NCBI GenBank assembly: GCA_025612245.1
Contig: JAAXKQ010000013.1
Location: forward strand, 1 to 64,000
Source: Ignavibacteria bacterium
GTDB taxonomy: Bacteria > Bacteroidota > Ignavibacteria > Ignavibacteriales > SURF-24
DNA: 64,000 bases
Direction: 5' to 3'
Shown in pieces: positions 36,184-45,739 of the stretch. A program made the position numbers and the translations under genes. The notes beneath the pieces were generated by a model, which was given only the letters and a program-made list of their open reading frames with translations, was not told where the DNA came from and searched no databases. Positions within the stretch are counted from its first letter, which is position 1; the number at the start of each line of letters is the position of its first letter.

Positions 36184-36969
36184 TTGGCAAAAGAAGAAAA
36201 AGATCTAGACTTAAAAGCTCAGAATTCGTTAAAAAAGTCAGGCGACATTCCCAGACACATTGCAATTATAATGGACGGGAATGGCAGATGGGCGCGCAAG
36301 CGGGGCTTGCCAAGAGCCGCAGGTCACAAACAGGGCGTTGAGACCGTACGCGATATGGTCAAGGCATGCGTCGGCTTGGGCGTCAAATATCTCACCCTTT
36401 ATACATTTTCCACGGAAAACTGGAAAAGGCCTAAAGATGAAGTGACAACTCTGATGCGGCTGATAGTAAAAAGCCTTCAGAATGAAACTAATGAACTAAA
36501 TGCAAATAATGTCAGGCTTTCGACCATTGGCAACAGGGATTCCCTTCCGGAAACGGTACGCCGTGAGCTGGAACAGGCAATCGGGATAACTTCAGGCAAT
36601 ACGGCTCTTACGTTAAATCTTGCCTTAAGCTATAGCGGGCGCTGGGAAATACTTGAAGCCGCAAAAAAAATTGCCCTTATGGTTAAAGACAATAATATTC
36701 AGGCCGAAGACGTCACGGAATCTCTGTTTTCCTCTTTTCTGACCACCAGGGACATGCCGGATCCGGATCTGCTTATCAGAAGCGGCGGTGAATTCCGCGT
36801 CAGCAATTTCTTATTATGGCAGATCGCGTATTCGGAATTTTTTGTTACAGATGTGCTATGGCCTGAATTCAAACGCCAGCATCTCTATGAAGCCATAAAA
36901 GACTACCAGAAAAGGGAACGCAGGTTTGGCCTTGTCAGTGAACAAATATCCAGAACTTCAAAGGTTTAA
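36184..36969 (+). CDS. uppS: Undecaprenyl diphosphate synthase
   Basis: UppS extends farnesyl diphosphate with eight isoprenyl units to make the C55 lipid carrier for peptidoglycan and LPS. The 261-residue protein has IIMDGNGRWA with catalytic Asp31, HKQGVETVRDM, YTFSTENWKRP and the end RSGGEFRVSNFLLWQ. It starts with TTG at 36184 and no ATG is available. It is the first gene of a long envelope operon running to panB; bamA begins 2 nt after its stop. Confidence 0.95.
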   Translation: MAKEEKDLDLKAQNSLKKSGDIPRHIAIIMDGNGRWARKRGLPRAAGHKQGVETVRDMVKACVGLGVKYLTLYTFSTENWKRPKDEVTTLMRLIVKSLQNETNELNANNVRLSTIGNRDSLPETVRRELEQAIGITSGNTALTLNLALSYSGRWEILEAAKKIALMVKDNNIQAEDVTESLFSSFLTTRDMPDPDLLIRSGGEFRVSNFLLWQIAYSEFFVTDVLWPEFKRQHLYEAIKDYQKRERRFGLVSEQISRTSKV

Positions 36970-36971
36970 GA

Positions 36972-39479
36972 ATGACAAAAATTCGTTTTAATACACCGTT
37001 TTTATCCGGTCTAGTGGCTTTATTTATAGCTTTTACGCTTACTTCACACGCCCAGATGAACAGAACTCAATACAAAGTTCTCGGAATCTCTGTCCAGGGC
37101 AATAAATCAGCCGATGCTTCCACAATTATTGCCAACAGCGGCCTTAAAGTGGGCGATGAGATAGATATACCAGGCGACCAGACAATAAACGCTATCAGGC
37201 ACCTCTGGAGCCTTAACATATTTTCAGATGTACAGATTTTAATAGACAAACAGCTCGAAAACGGAGTCTTCCTTTTAATTAAGGTTGCAGAGTTCCCCAG
37301 AGTCGAAAAGGTGGTCTTCGAGGGCAACGACGACGTTAGCGAAAAGGATATTGAAGGCAAAGTAAGCTTTGTAAGAGGACAGATCCTTAAACCACAGGAC
37401 CTCTATAACGCAAAGACAAGAATTCAGGGGCTTTACGATGAAGAAGGGCTCCTTAATGCCAAAATAAATATCTTAAGATACAGCTTCCTCGGCGCCGACA
37501 CGACGGATGACGAAATAAAGGCAACATGGCGCAATAATGCGGATTTTTCTGATGAGTATACAACCACTTACGAAATTAAGGAAAACCCTACGAACCTCGT
37601 TTCCAAGCTGAAGGAAAGGATACTTGTAAAATTCAAGATCGACGAGGGAGGCAAGGTTACTGTAAGGGAAATCGCATTTAACGGCAATAACTCACTCTCT
37701 GCCGGCGACCTTAAGGGCTCCTTTAAGGAAACCTCAGAGGCTAAATGGTGGAAGTTCTGGAGCAGCGCAAAGCTGAATAAGAAAAAATTTGAGGAAGATG
37801 AAAAGCTCCTGGTTGACTACTACAAGTCGCAGGGCTTCCGCGATATGGAAATTCTTTCAGATTCCCTCATCTTCAGCAATGGGAAAAAAGACGTTAAGAT
37901 TTTAATAAATGTTGCAGAAGGCCCGCAGTATAAGATCAGAAACATCAACTGGGATGGTAACACCGTCTATAAGACCGACGTCTTGAATGACCGCCTCGGC
38001 TTAAAGAAAGGCGACCTCTATAATTATGAAAAATTCCAGCAGAACCTGCGCGGAAATGAAAAACAGAACGACGTTGCAGCCCTCTACCAGGATAATGGAT
38101 ACCTGATGTCAAACTTCAGGGCTAATGAAATTAAAGTAGGCAAGGATTCAGTTGACCTCGACATTACTGTCGGCGAAGGCAACCAGTTCAAGATCGGACG
38201 GATTGACATCAGGGGTAACGATAAAACCGAAGACAAGGTAATAAGAAGAGAGCTTTTCACGGTGCCGACTTATTATTTCAGCAGAAGCGCTGTTATGTCC
38301 AGCCTCCAGCAGCTTGCTAACCTCCAGTATTTTAATGTTGAAAAACTCTATAAGGACGGAGCAGCCCCGGAACCGATGCCCGACGACAGTACGGTTAACA
38401 TCACCTATTCTGTTGAAGAAAAGTCAAGCGACTACCTGAATGCTTCTATTGGCTATAGCGGCAGCTTCGGCTTCTCGGGCTCTGTTGGCGTAACCTTAAC
38501 AAACTTCTCTCTGGCCAACCCCTTCAAACTGGGAGGCGGCCAGGTGCTTAACTTTAACTGGCAGTTCGGCGTGGGCAACTACTACAGAACATTCACACTC
38601 GGCTTTACTGAACCCTGGCTATACGACACCCCGACACTGCTCGGCTTTGAGGTCTTCGATACGAGACAGGCTTATTACTACGATTTAAGCCAATACGGCG
38701 GTACACTCAGACTCGGAAGACGCCTTACCTGGCCCGATCATTACTTCAACATCCAGGGTACATTTAAGTACCAGAATAACGACATTAAAAATGGCGGCGG
38801 ATACTATAAGGAAGGTAAATCCGAACAGTATACCGTTGGCGCTACAATCAGCAGAAAGAATATAGATAACCCTATATTCCCTTCTCAGGGATCTTCAGTC
38901 GTACTCGACGGCGAACTCTCTGGTGGAGCCTTTCTGCCGGGCGACCTGAACTACTACAAAATGCAGTTTAAGGCAGAGTGGTACAAGAGACTTTTCAATA
39001 CGAGCCGCATTGCATTTTATACGGTTGCAGACCTGGGTTACATGCAGGAATTCGACCAGCAGACCAGGGAAAAGATCAACCCGTTTGAAAAATTCTTCAT
39101 GGGCGGTAACGGCCTTGTAATTGCAACTACGCCTTTAAGAGGCTATGACGACAGAACCATAGGCCCTAAGAACTCTCTGGGCGATAACCTTGGCGGCAAC
39201 GTAATGACACGCTACACCGCTGAATTAAGAGCCGCACTGGCACTGGAGCCTATTCCAATCTATATCCTGGCTTTTGCCGAGGCCGGAAACGTCTGGTCAA
39301 ATATAAGTCAGGACACAAACCTGTTTGACCTGAAACGTTCTGCCGGTTTTGGAGCCAGAATTTTAATCAACCCGATCGGTCTGATAGGCTTTGACTTCGG
39401 TTACGGATTTGACAGAAAGAGCGTGGACGGAAAAGATCCATCCTGGCTGTTCCACTTCCAGTTCGGACGTGGATTCTAA
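36972..39479 (+). CDS. bamA: Outer-membrane protein assembly factor BamA
   Basis: BamA inserts beta-barrel proteins into the outer membrane. The 835-residue protein has a signal peptide (ending SHAQ near 28), POTRA-type repeats over about residues 33-480, for example FEGNDDVSEKDIEGKV, FNGNNSLSAGD and IRGNDKTEDKVIRRELF, and a C-terminal Omp85 barrel ending in phenylalanine (FHFQFGRGF). The neighbours skp, lpxD and lpxA match the order in many diderms. It begins 2 nt after uppS. Confidence 0.96.
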   Translation: MTKIRFNTPFLSGLVALFIAFTLTSHAQMNRTQYKVLGISVQGNKSADASTIIANSGLKVGDEIDIPGDQTINAIRHLWSLNIFSDVQILIDKQLENGVFLLIKVAEFPRVEKVVFEGNDDVSEKDIEGKVSFVRGQILKPQDLYNAKTRIQGLYDEEGLLNAKINILRYSFLGADTTDDEIKATWRNNADFSDEYTTTYEIKENPTNLVSKLKERILVKFKIDEGGKVTVREIAFNGNNSLSAGDLKGSFKETSEAKWWKFWSSAKLNKKKFEEDEKLLVDYYKSQGFRDMEILSDSLIFSNGKKDVKILINVAEGPQYKIRNINWDGNTVYKTDVLNDRLGLKKGDLYNYEKFQQNLRGNEKQNDVAALYQDNGYLMSNFRANEIKVGKDSVDLDITVGEGNQFKIGRIDIRGNDKTEDKVIRRELFTVPTYYFSRSAVMSSLQQLANLQYFNVEKLYKDGAAPEPMPDDSTVNITYSVEEKSSDYLNASIGYSGSFGFSGSVGVTLTNFSLANPFKLGGGQVLNFNWQFGVGNYYRTFTLGFTEPWLYDTPTLLGFEVFDTRQAYYYDLSQYGGTLRLGRRLTWPDHYFNIQGTFKYQNNDIKNGGGYYKEGKSEQYTVGATISRKNIDNPIFPSQGSSVVLDGELSGGAFLPGDLNYYKMQFKAEWYKRLFNTSRIAFYTVADLGYMQEFDQQTREKINPFEKFFMGGNGLVIATTPLRGYDDRTIGPKNSLGDNLGGNVMTRYTAELRAALALEPIPIYILAFAEAGNVWSNISQDTNLFDLKRSAGFGARILINPIGLIGFDFGYGFDRKSVDGKDPSWLFHFQFGRGF

Positions 39480-39506
39480 GCGGCCCGTGGGTGTGAAATA
39501 AAAAGA

Positions 39507-39514
39507 TAATTTTG
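39507..39514 (+). promoter_or_regulatory. TAnnTTTG minus-7 element upstream of skp
   Basis: TAATTTTG lies 60 nt before the GTG start of the first skp gene. No minus-33 TTG was found at 19-21 nt. It could provide a promoter inside the envelope operon, but support is weak. Confidence 0.25.
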
Positions 39515-39573
39515 AGTAATTTTCAATATTCAAATAACATAAAACAAAAAAACACTAGAAAAATGAGGTTAAA

Positions 39574-40107
39574 GTGAAAAAATTCCTTTTAATTGCAGCT
39601 GTATTACTTACCGGATCGATCAGTTCATTTGCCCAGCAGACACCACAGTCTCAGAAGATCGGATATGTAGATTCTCAGACAATTCTGAAAGCTTTGCCTG
39701 AAGCCATAAAGGCTCAGGGAGACCTGGATGATCTTACTAAAAAATACTATGGCCACGTAGACAGCCTTACGGCACAGCTCCAGGACATGTATAACGACTT
39801 CCAGAAGCAGCAGGGTAAAATGAATCAGAATCAGCAAAAGGAAGCACAGCAGAAATTTGTAACAAAACAGCAGGAACTTGAAAACTTCAAGCAGCAGAAA
39901 TTCGGGCAGGCAGGCGAGCTCGCAAAAAAATCTGACGAACTCTTTGCCCCGATTAAAGAGAGAATCTTAAAAGGTATTCAGGATGTCGCTAAAGACGAAG
40001 GCATGAGCTTTGTATTCGACAAGACTGGCGACGTTGTACTCTTGTTTGCAGATTCCACATACGATGTTACATATAAGGTACTTGACAAGCTTAAAAGAGG
40101 AAAATAA
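39574..40107 (+). CDS. skp: Skp/OmpH-family periplasmic chaperone (first copy)
   Basis: Skp holds unfolded outer-membrane proteins in the periplasm for BamA. The 177-residue protein has a signal peptide (ending SSFAQ near 22), then KIGYVDSQTILKALPEAIKAQGDLDDL, a long Gln/Lys-rich coiled coil (about 45-125) and a C-terminal beta region with FVFDKTGDVVLLFAD. The start is GTG at 39574 with GAGG upstream. A paralogue follows 28 nt later. Confidence 0.9.
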   Translation: MKKFLLIAAVLLTGSISSFAQQTPQSQKIGYVDSQTILKALPEAIKAQGDLDDLTKKYYGHVDSLTAQLQDMYNDFQKQQGKMNQNQQKEAQQKFVTKQQELENFKQQKFGQAGELAKKSDELFAPIKERILKGIQDVAKDEGMSFVFDKTGDVVLLFADSTYDVTYKVLDKLKRGK

Positions 40108-40135
40108 TTACTCTTAAAAAATATTAGGTACATTA

Positions 40136-40648
40136 ATGAAAAAATATGCTTTTTTAGTCTCTCTATTCTTTTTCGGTTTAACTCAGCTCGCCCATGCTCA
40201 GCTGAAAATCGGCTACGTCGATTCGGATACTATCATGGACAAGCTGCCCGATGCACAGGACGCACAGCAGAAGCTGGATGCCTTGATCAAGGACTGGCAG
40301 ACAGAACTCAACAAGCTGGAAAAAAACTGGAAAGACAAGTACGACGATTATGAAAAGCGCAAGCTTATCATGAGCGATCAGACCAGGGCTGAAACCGAAG
40401 CAGAACTGGTCAAACTTGAAGAGAAGATGAATGATTACAGGCAGAAAAAATTCGGCACCAACGGAGAACTCTTCCAGAAACAGGATGAGCTGATGAAACC
40501 GATACAAAACAGGGTTTTTGACGCCATTAAGAAAGTTGCTGAAGAACAGGACCTCGATTTTGTCTTCGACAGAAGCGGCGATGTTCTCTTCCTTTATGCC
40601 AAAGATAAATACGATATTACAAATCTTGTGCTACAAAAATTAAAATAA
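40136..40648 (+). CDS. skp: Skp/OmpH-family periplasmic chaperone (second copy)
   Basis: This 170-residue protein is a second Skp-like chaperone with a signal peptide (ending AHAQ near 22), KIGYVDSDTIMDKLPDAQDAQQKLDAL, a coiled-coil middle and FVFDRSGDVLFLYA near the end. The motif order matches the first copy, so the pair looks like an old tandem duplication. lpxD begins 6 nt after its stop. Confidence 0.9.
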   Translation: MKKYAFLVSLFFFGLTQLAHAQLKIGYVDSDTIMDKLPDAQDAQQKLDALIKDWQTELNKLEKNWKDKYDDYEKRKLIMSDQTRAETEAELVKLEEKMNDYRQKKFGTNGELFQKQDELMKPIQNRVFDAIKKVAEEQDLDFVFDRSGDVLFLYAKDKYDITNLVLQKLK

Positions 40649-40654
40649 TGCTTC

Positions 40655-41719
40655 ATGGAAATAAAATTAAAAGATGTCGCCGACCTAGTCGGCGGCAATA
40701 TTATTGGTGATGAAAATGTTATTATCGAAAATATTGCTAAGATTGAAGAGGCAAAGAAAAACGACTTAACATTCCTTTATCACCCTTCTTACGAAAAATA
40801 CTTTTCAAACACTCAGGCCTCGGCCATACTCGTCAAACCAGATTTTCCCAAAAGCAGAACGGATATTACCTACATAGAGGTAAAAAGCCCTAATGCCGCA
40901 TTCCTGAATATAGTTAATCATTTCTTCAAACCGGAATTTAGATTGACCGGAATAGATGACTCTGCTTATATTGCACCCGGAGTTTCCGTGGGCAATAGCA
41001 CAGCCTTAGGGAAGAATGTCGTCGTTTCTGAAGGATGCAAACTTGGCAGCAACGTAAAGATTTTTCATAACTGCGTCCTGCTGGAAAACGTGGAAATCGG
41101 GGACGATACAATCATATTCCCAAACGTAACCATCCGCGAAGGCTGCAAAATCGGCAGCCGCGCCATTATACACAGCGGAAGCGTCATCGGCTCGGATGGC
41201 TTCGGCTATTCGCCGGATGCAAACGGCGTGTACCACAAAATTCCGCAGATCGGAATTGTAGTTCTTGAAGATGACGTTGAGCTGGGTGCAAACGTTACGG
41301 TGGACAGGGCAGCCCTCGGGGCTACCGTCATTAAAAAAGGAACGAAATTAGACAACCTGGTGCAGATTGCACATAACGTTCAGGTTGGTGAAAATACCGT
41401 CATGTCGGCTCAAACCGGGGTATCCGGCAGCACAAAGATCGGACGCAACTGCATCCTTGCCGGACAGGTTGGCGTAGTCGGGCACATTGAACTTGCAGAC
41501 AACGTAATTGTTGGCGCAAAAAGCGGAGTTTCAAAGTCGCTGCCAAAGGCGGGCACTTACTGGGGCTCCCCTGCTAAGGAACTCAAAGCGGCATTAAGGC
41601 TGGAAGGACACGTAAGAAACCTCCCTTCTTATGCCGATAAAATAAAGGAAATGGAAAAACAGATAAAAGAACTTAAGGAACTAATCAGTACTACTATTGA
41701 GTCAAAGAGGAATAAATAA
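40655..41719 (+). CDS. lpxD: UDP-3-O-acylglucosamine N-acyltransferase
   Basis: LpxD adds the second acyl chain in lipid A synthesis. The 354-residue protein has an N-terminal uridine-binding domain (about 1-105), then the left-handed beta-helix of hexapeptide repeats (about 105-305, VSVGNSTALGKNVVVSEGCKLGSNV) including the GSVIGSDGFGYSPD and VTVDRAALG landmarks, and a C-terminal coiled helix. Its stop overlaps the start of lpxC (TAATG). Confidence 0.96.
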   Translation: MEIKLKDVADLVGGNIIGDENVIIENIAKIEEAKKNDLTFLYHPSYEKYFSNTQASAILVKPDFPKSRTDITYIEVKSPNAAFLNIVNHFFKPEFRLTGIDDSAYIAPGVSVGNSTALGKNVVVSEGCKLGSNVKIFHNCVLLENVEIGDDTIIFPNVTIREGCKIGSRAIIHSGSVIGSDGFGYSPDANGVYHKIPQIGIVVLEDDVELGANVTVDRAALGATVIKKGTKLDNLVQIAHNVQVGENTVMSAQTGVSGSTKIGRNCILAGQVGVVGHIELADNVIVGAKSGVSKSLPKAGTYWGSPAKELKAALRLEGHVRNLPSYADKIKEMEKQIKELKELISTTIESKRNK

Positions 41720-43131
41720 TGTTAGAAAAACAAAGGACTATCTGCAAGGCGGTCTCCATGTCAGGCACGGGGCTCCATACGGGCACCTCATGCACCATGA
41801 CATTTAAGCCGGCTCCTGAAAACTGCGGAATTAAATTCGTCCGCGTAGATCTTGGCGGCAACCCGGAAATCCCTGCCATTGCGGATAATGTCATTGATAT
41901 ATCAAGAGGAACTACTATCGGTATAGGTGAGGCCAAGGTTCACACGGTTGAACACGTACTGGCTTCAATTGCAGGCCTTCAGATCGACAATATTATCATT
42001 GAGCTCGACGGCATGGAACCCCCCATTGGCGACGGAAGCGCCCTGCCATACGTTAATATACTCCTGGAGGCGGGACTCCAGCAGCAGGATGCCCCCAAGG
42101 ACTACCTGATCATAGACGAAACGGTACAGTACCATAACGAAGATGGACAAACTGACATCGTTGCCCTGCCACTGGACAGCTACAGGGTAACAGTCATGGT
42201 TGACTACCAGAACCCCGCACTCGGAAGCCAGCACAGCGGCCTCTTCGACCTCGAGAAGGAATTTGTAAGCGAGTTTGCCCCAGCCAGAACATTCAGCTTT
42301 CTGAGTGAAATTGAAATGCTGGCCGATCGCGGGCTCATTAAAGGCGGCAACCTCGATAACGCCGTCGTTATAGTGGATAAACAGGTCTCCAACGGAGAGC
42401 TGGAAGAACTGACTAAAAAAATCGGGCTTGAAGGGAAAATTACACTGGGCTCCACCGGATTCTTAAACGACAAGACCTTGAGATTCAGAAATGAACCCGT
42501 GCGCCATAAACTTCTTGATATGCTTGGCGACCTGGCGCTCATCGGTGCCCCGATCAAGGCACAGATACTGGCCGCCCGCCCGGGGCACAAGGCTAACGTT
42601 GAATTTGCAAAGCAGGTAAGAAAACTCTACCAGCAGAAAAAACTCGTAAAAAAATACCAGTTCTTGAAGACCGAAGGGGTGGTTTTTGACGCAAACGCAA
42701 TTCAGAGGATTTTGCCCCACCGCTACCCTTTCCTGCTCGTAGATAAGATTACTCACCTTGAGCTGGATAAAAAAGTAGTTGGTGTTAAATCCGTTACACA
42801 GAATGAGCCTTTCTTCCCCGGACACTTCCCGGGAAGGCCTATCATGCCGGGAGTCCTGATACTGGAAGCCATGGCACAGACCGGCGGAATACTTCTGCTG
42901 AATGCTTTCCTGGATCCTTCAGAAAAGCTCGTCTTATTCATGCAGATTAATAACGTAAAGTTCAGAAAGACGGTCACTCCGGGTGACCAGCTGGTAATGG
43001 AAGTTGAACTGATAAACAGGAAAAGCAAGACGGCCATCCTTCAGGCAAAGGCTTACGTCAATAATGTTCTTGTAACTGAAGCCGAATTCATGGCAGCAAT
43101 TGTAGACAATACGGAAAATAAGAACAAATAA
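41719..43131 (+). CDS. lpxC-fabZ: LpxC deacetylase fused to FabZ dehydratase
   Basis: The 470-residue protein joins two enzymes. Residues 1-about 315 are LpxC, the zinc UDP-3-O-acyl-GlcNAc deacetylase committing to lipid A, with HTVEHVLAS giving His79, LIKGGNLDNAVV and HKLLDMLGDLALIGAP. The rest is FabZ, the beta-hydroxyacyl-ACP dehydratase, with ILPHRYPFLLVDKI near residue 334, then FFPGHFPGRPIMPGVLILEAMAQ. Such fusions are known in the Bacteroidota/Chlorobi group. Both activities appear intact. It overlaps lpxD by one nt and precedes lpxA, after a hairpin-bearing gap. Confidence 0.96.
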   Translation: MLEKQRTICKAVSMSGTGLHTGTSCTMTFKPAPENCGIKFVRVDLGGNPEIPAIADNVIDISRGTTIGIGEAKVHTVEHVLASIAGLQIDNIIIELDGMEPPIGDGSALPYVNILLEAGLQQQDAPKDYLIIDETVQYHNEDGQTDIVALPLDSYRVTVMVDYQNPALGSQHSGLFDLEKEFVSEFAPARTFSFLSEIEMLADRGLIKGGNLDNAVVIVDKQVSNGELEELTKKIGLEGKITLGSTGFLNDKTLRFRNEPVRHKLLDMLGDLALIGAPIKAQILAARPGHKANVEFAKQVRKLYQQKKLVKKYQFLKTEGVVFDANAIQRILPHRYPFLLVDKITHLELDKKVVGVKSVTQNEPFFPGHFPGRPIMPGVLILEAMAQTGGILLLNAFLDPSEKLVLFMQINNVKFRKTVTPGDQLVMEVELINRKSKTAILQAKAYVNNVLVTEAEFMAAIVDNTENKNK

Positions 43132-43149
43132 AGAATATAGGAAAATAAG

Positions 43150-43189
43150 CGCCTACCCGCATAAAACATGGATTTTTTGCGGGCAGGCG
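43150..43189. other. Intra-operon hairpin between fabZ and lpxA
   Basis: CGCCT-A-CCCGCA (43150-43161) pairs with TGCGGG-C-AGGCG (43178-43189), with one A/C mismatch and a 16-nt loop. No T-run follows. It may act as an RNA-processing or stability stem between the fabZ half and lpxA. Confidence 0.5.
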
Positions 43190-43217
43190 GAACTGTTAAT
43201 TAAATAAAAGTTATACT

Positions 43218-43997
43218 ATGAACAATATACACCCTACTGCTATTGTCAGTAAAAAGGCAATGCTTGGAGAGGATATTACAATCGGTCCAGGCGCAATAAT
43301 TCACGACGACGTGGAAATAGGTGACGGCTCTACGATCGGCCCTTATGCGGTTCTCTACGACGGAGCCAGAATAGGCAAGCGCGTCAGGATCCACCAGTCT
43401 GCTTCAATTGCAAATATACCTCAGGACCTGAAATTCAACGGCGAACCCACAAAATTCTTTGTCGGAGACGACACTACGATCCACGAGTTCGTTACGCTCC
43501 ACAGGGGAACCCATGAAACCGGATTCTCAAGGGTCGGCAGCAACTGCCTCCTTATGGCATACTCCCACGTCGCGCACGACACGGTCGTAGGTAATAACTG
43601 CATACTCTCTAACGGAGTGCAGCTTGCTGGGCACGTGGAACTGGAGGACTGGGTAATCATTGGCGGACTTACACCCGTACACCAGTTCTGCCGCGTCGGC
43701 CAGCATTCAATGATCGGAGGCGGCTTCCGTATCGTACAGGACGTTCCACCCTTCGTTCTTGCAGGCAATGAACCCTTGAGATTCTCAGGCCTCAACGTAA
43801 TTGGCCTTAGACGCAGGGGCTTCAGCAATGACCAGATTGCAGGACTAAAACAGGTCTACGGCATCATTTACAGCTCCGGTCTGACGCTTTCACTGGCAAA
43901 GGCAAAGCTGAGGCAGGAATACTGCAATGATCCCCTGGCAATGACTGTAGTTGAATTTTTCGACAAGTGCGGCAACAGAGGCTTTATACGCAGATGA
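43218..43997 (+). CDS. lpxA: UDP-N-acetylglucosamine acyltransferase
   Basis: LpxA transfers the first acyl chain from ACP to UDP-GlcNAc. The 259-residue protein is a left-handed beta helix with hexapeptide repeats (IHPTAIVSKKAMLGEDITIGPGAIIHDDVEIGDG), the TIHEFVTLHRGTHE and LLMAYSHVAHDTVVGNNC landmarks with the catalytic histidine, and the C-terminal helical domain (GLNVIGLRRRGFSNDQIAGLKQVY). Its stop overlaps the next start by 4 nt. Confidence 0.96.
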   Translation: MNNIHPTAIVSKKAMLGEDITIGPGAIIHDDVEIGDGSTIGPYAVLYDGARIGKRVRIHQSASIANIPQDLKFNGEPTKFFVGDDTTIHEFVTLHRGTHETGFSRVGSNCLLMAYSHVAHDTVVGNNCILSNGVQLAGHVELEDWVIIGGLTPVHQFCRVGQHSMIGGGFRIVQDVPPFVLAGNEPLRFSGLNVIGLRRRGFSNDQIAGLKQVYGIIYSSGLTLSLAKAKLRQEYCNDPLAMTVVEFFDKCGNRGFIRR

Positions 43998-44746
43998 AAT
44001 GGCACCTTCTGGATACCGGCTTTAATTCCGGCAAATTTAACATGGATTTCGACATCGAGCTTGCCAGAAACTGCCCGGATGACGAGGCTTTCTTCAGGCT
44101 CTACCGTTGGAAGCCTTTCTGCATCTCCCTGGGCGCAAATCAGAAGTTTGAAGACATTGACCTTCTGAAGGCTTCGGAATGCGGAATTGAGGTCGTTAAA
44201 AGGCCTACCGGGGGCCGTGCAATTCTCCACGCCGAGGAACTGACCTATTCGGTCGTACTGCCTGTAAAGGCAGGATTTTCTTCTAATGAGATCTACAGGA
44301 AAGTCAGCCTTGCACTCGTCAGGGCTTTAAGAAGCTTTGACCGGAGGCTTAACCCGGTGGAACTTGAAAGCATTCAGCCCGACTTTGCCAGCCTGCTTAA
44401 AGACCCCAGGGGAATTGCCTGCTTTGCAAGCACGGCTAAAAGCGAAGTAAAATTCCTGGGCAAAAAGCTCATCGGGAGCGCACAAAGAAAAATGGGACAT
44501 GCAATACTTCAGCACGGCTCTTTACTTTGCGGAAATTTTCATTTACAATTAATTGATTTCCTGAACCAGCCCGTTAACGAAATAGAACTTGTTAAGGATG
44601 ATCTCTTGCATAAAACTACCGATCTGGCTTCCATTCTTGGTTGCACGATCGATTACGATTTGCTTTCCGAAACTGTAGTAAAAGGCTTTGAAGAGGAATG
44701 GAATATTAAATTCGATAAATTAGCTGAAACGGATCTGAAACTATGA
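43994..44746 (+). CDS. Biotin/lipoate ligase-fold protein (LipM/LplA-like)
   Basis: The 250-residue protein has the biotin/lipoate A/B ligase fold: [32 protein letters not shown], a [24 protein letters not shown] stretch with a cysteine and lysine, and ILQHGSLL. These match octanoyltransferases of the LipM type and lipoate-protein ligases; the cysteine in ACFAS is in a position used as catalytic thiol in LipM, so an octanoyl transfer role is favoured. It should attach or move lipoyl precursors onto E2 or GcvH proteins. The ATG at 43994 overlaps the lpxA stop by 4 nt; the stop overlaps panB by 4 nt. Confidence 0.75.
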   Translation: MKWHLLDTGFNSGKFNMDFDIELARNCPDDEAFFRLYRWKPFCISLGANQKFEDIDLLKASECGIEVVKRPTGGRAILHAEELTYSVVLPVKAGFSSNEIYRKVSLALVRALRSFDRRLNPVELESIQPDFASLLKDPRGIACFASTAKSEVKFLGKKLIGSAQRKMGHAILQHGSLLCGNFHLQLIDFLNQPVNEIELVKDDLLHKTTDLASILGCTIDYDLLSETVVKGFEEEWNIKFDKLAETDLKL

Positions 44747-45558
44747 GCACTTATACGGATTTCAGGAAAATCACCACAAAGTCACTGTTCCTTTCCAAAC
44801 AGAAAGGGACTAAAATTGCCGCCCTTACGGCTTACGATTTTATTACAGCCAAGCTTTTGGACCAGGCCGGCATAGACCTTATACTTGTTGGTGATTCCTT
44901 AAGCAACGTTTTTCAGGGCAACGAGACCACTCTGCCTGTTACGATGGACGAAATGATCTATCACACGAAAGCCGTAAGCAAGGGCGTCGAAAGAGCCATG
45001 GTTGTAGTGGATATGCCTTTTATGTCTTACCAGACAAACCTCGACGAGGCCTTCCGGAACGCCGGACGCATAATGAAGGAGACACCTGCCGGAGGCGTTA
45101 AGCTCGAAGGCGGCGAACGCGTGGCTGAAACGGTAAGAAAAATTACAGAGGCAGGCATCCCTGTCATGGGTCATATCGGCCTTACACCGCAGAGCATTCA
45201 CCAGTTCGGAAGCTATAAGGCCCGCGGCAAGGACGAAGAGGAAGCCAGGCAGCTCATTAAGGACGCAAAAATACTCGAGGAATCGGGTGCCTTTTCTGTG
45301 GTACTGGAAAAAATTCCAGCCGAACTGGCAAAGGAGATCACCGAAAGCATTTCAATACCTACTATTGGCATCGGCGCCGGGGTTTTCTGCGACGGACAGA
45401 TACTCGTTACACCAGACATGCTTGGACTGAATGTGGACTTTAACCCGCGCTTTGTCAGGCATTATGCAAACCTTGCCGGGGATATGGTGGAGGCCGTAAA
45501 AAATTACGTTAAGGATGTTAAAGAAAAAGGCTTCCCTTCCGGGAAGGAAAGCTACTAG
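44743..45558 (+). CDS. panB: 3-methyl-2-oxobutanoate hydroxymethyltransferase
   Basis: PanB makes ketopantoate from oxoisovalerate and methylene-tetrahydrofolate, the first step of pantothenate synthesis. The 271-residue protein has [64 protein letters not shown] and [15 protein letters not shown] in family order. It is the last gene of the envelope operon and starts with an ATG overlapping the previous stop. Its presence there is likely convenience rather than function; coaD, a later step of CoA synthesis, is elsewhere in the window. Confidence 0.96.
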   Translation: MSTYTDFRKITTKSLFLSKQKGTKIAALTAYDFITAKLLDQAGIDLILVGDSLSNVFQGNETTLPVTMDEMIYHTKAVSKGVERAMVVVDMPFMSYQTNLDEAFRNAGRIMKETPAGGVKLEGGERVAETVRKITEAGIPVMGHIGLTPQSIHQFGSYKARGKDEEEARQLIKDAKILEESGAFSVVLEKIPAELAKEITESISIPTIGIGAGVFCDGQILVTPDMLGLNVDFNPRFVRHYANLAGDMVEAVKNYVKDVKEKGFPSGKESY

Positions 45559-45739
45559 CTATTGAGAAAACTGTCAGTTAATTTGTTTAATTTATGTGTG
45601 CTTTCCTGGAGAGCGCTTTGCAGGAAAAAAGCGGTAAAACTGCCTCAGGCCTCTAATTGAGAAAGCCATTTTATCAGGATAAGCCCGGTTTGAGTATTTT
45701 TAAGAACGGGATTGTTTAATTTTGAGTCAGAATGTTCAT

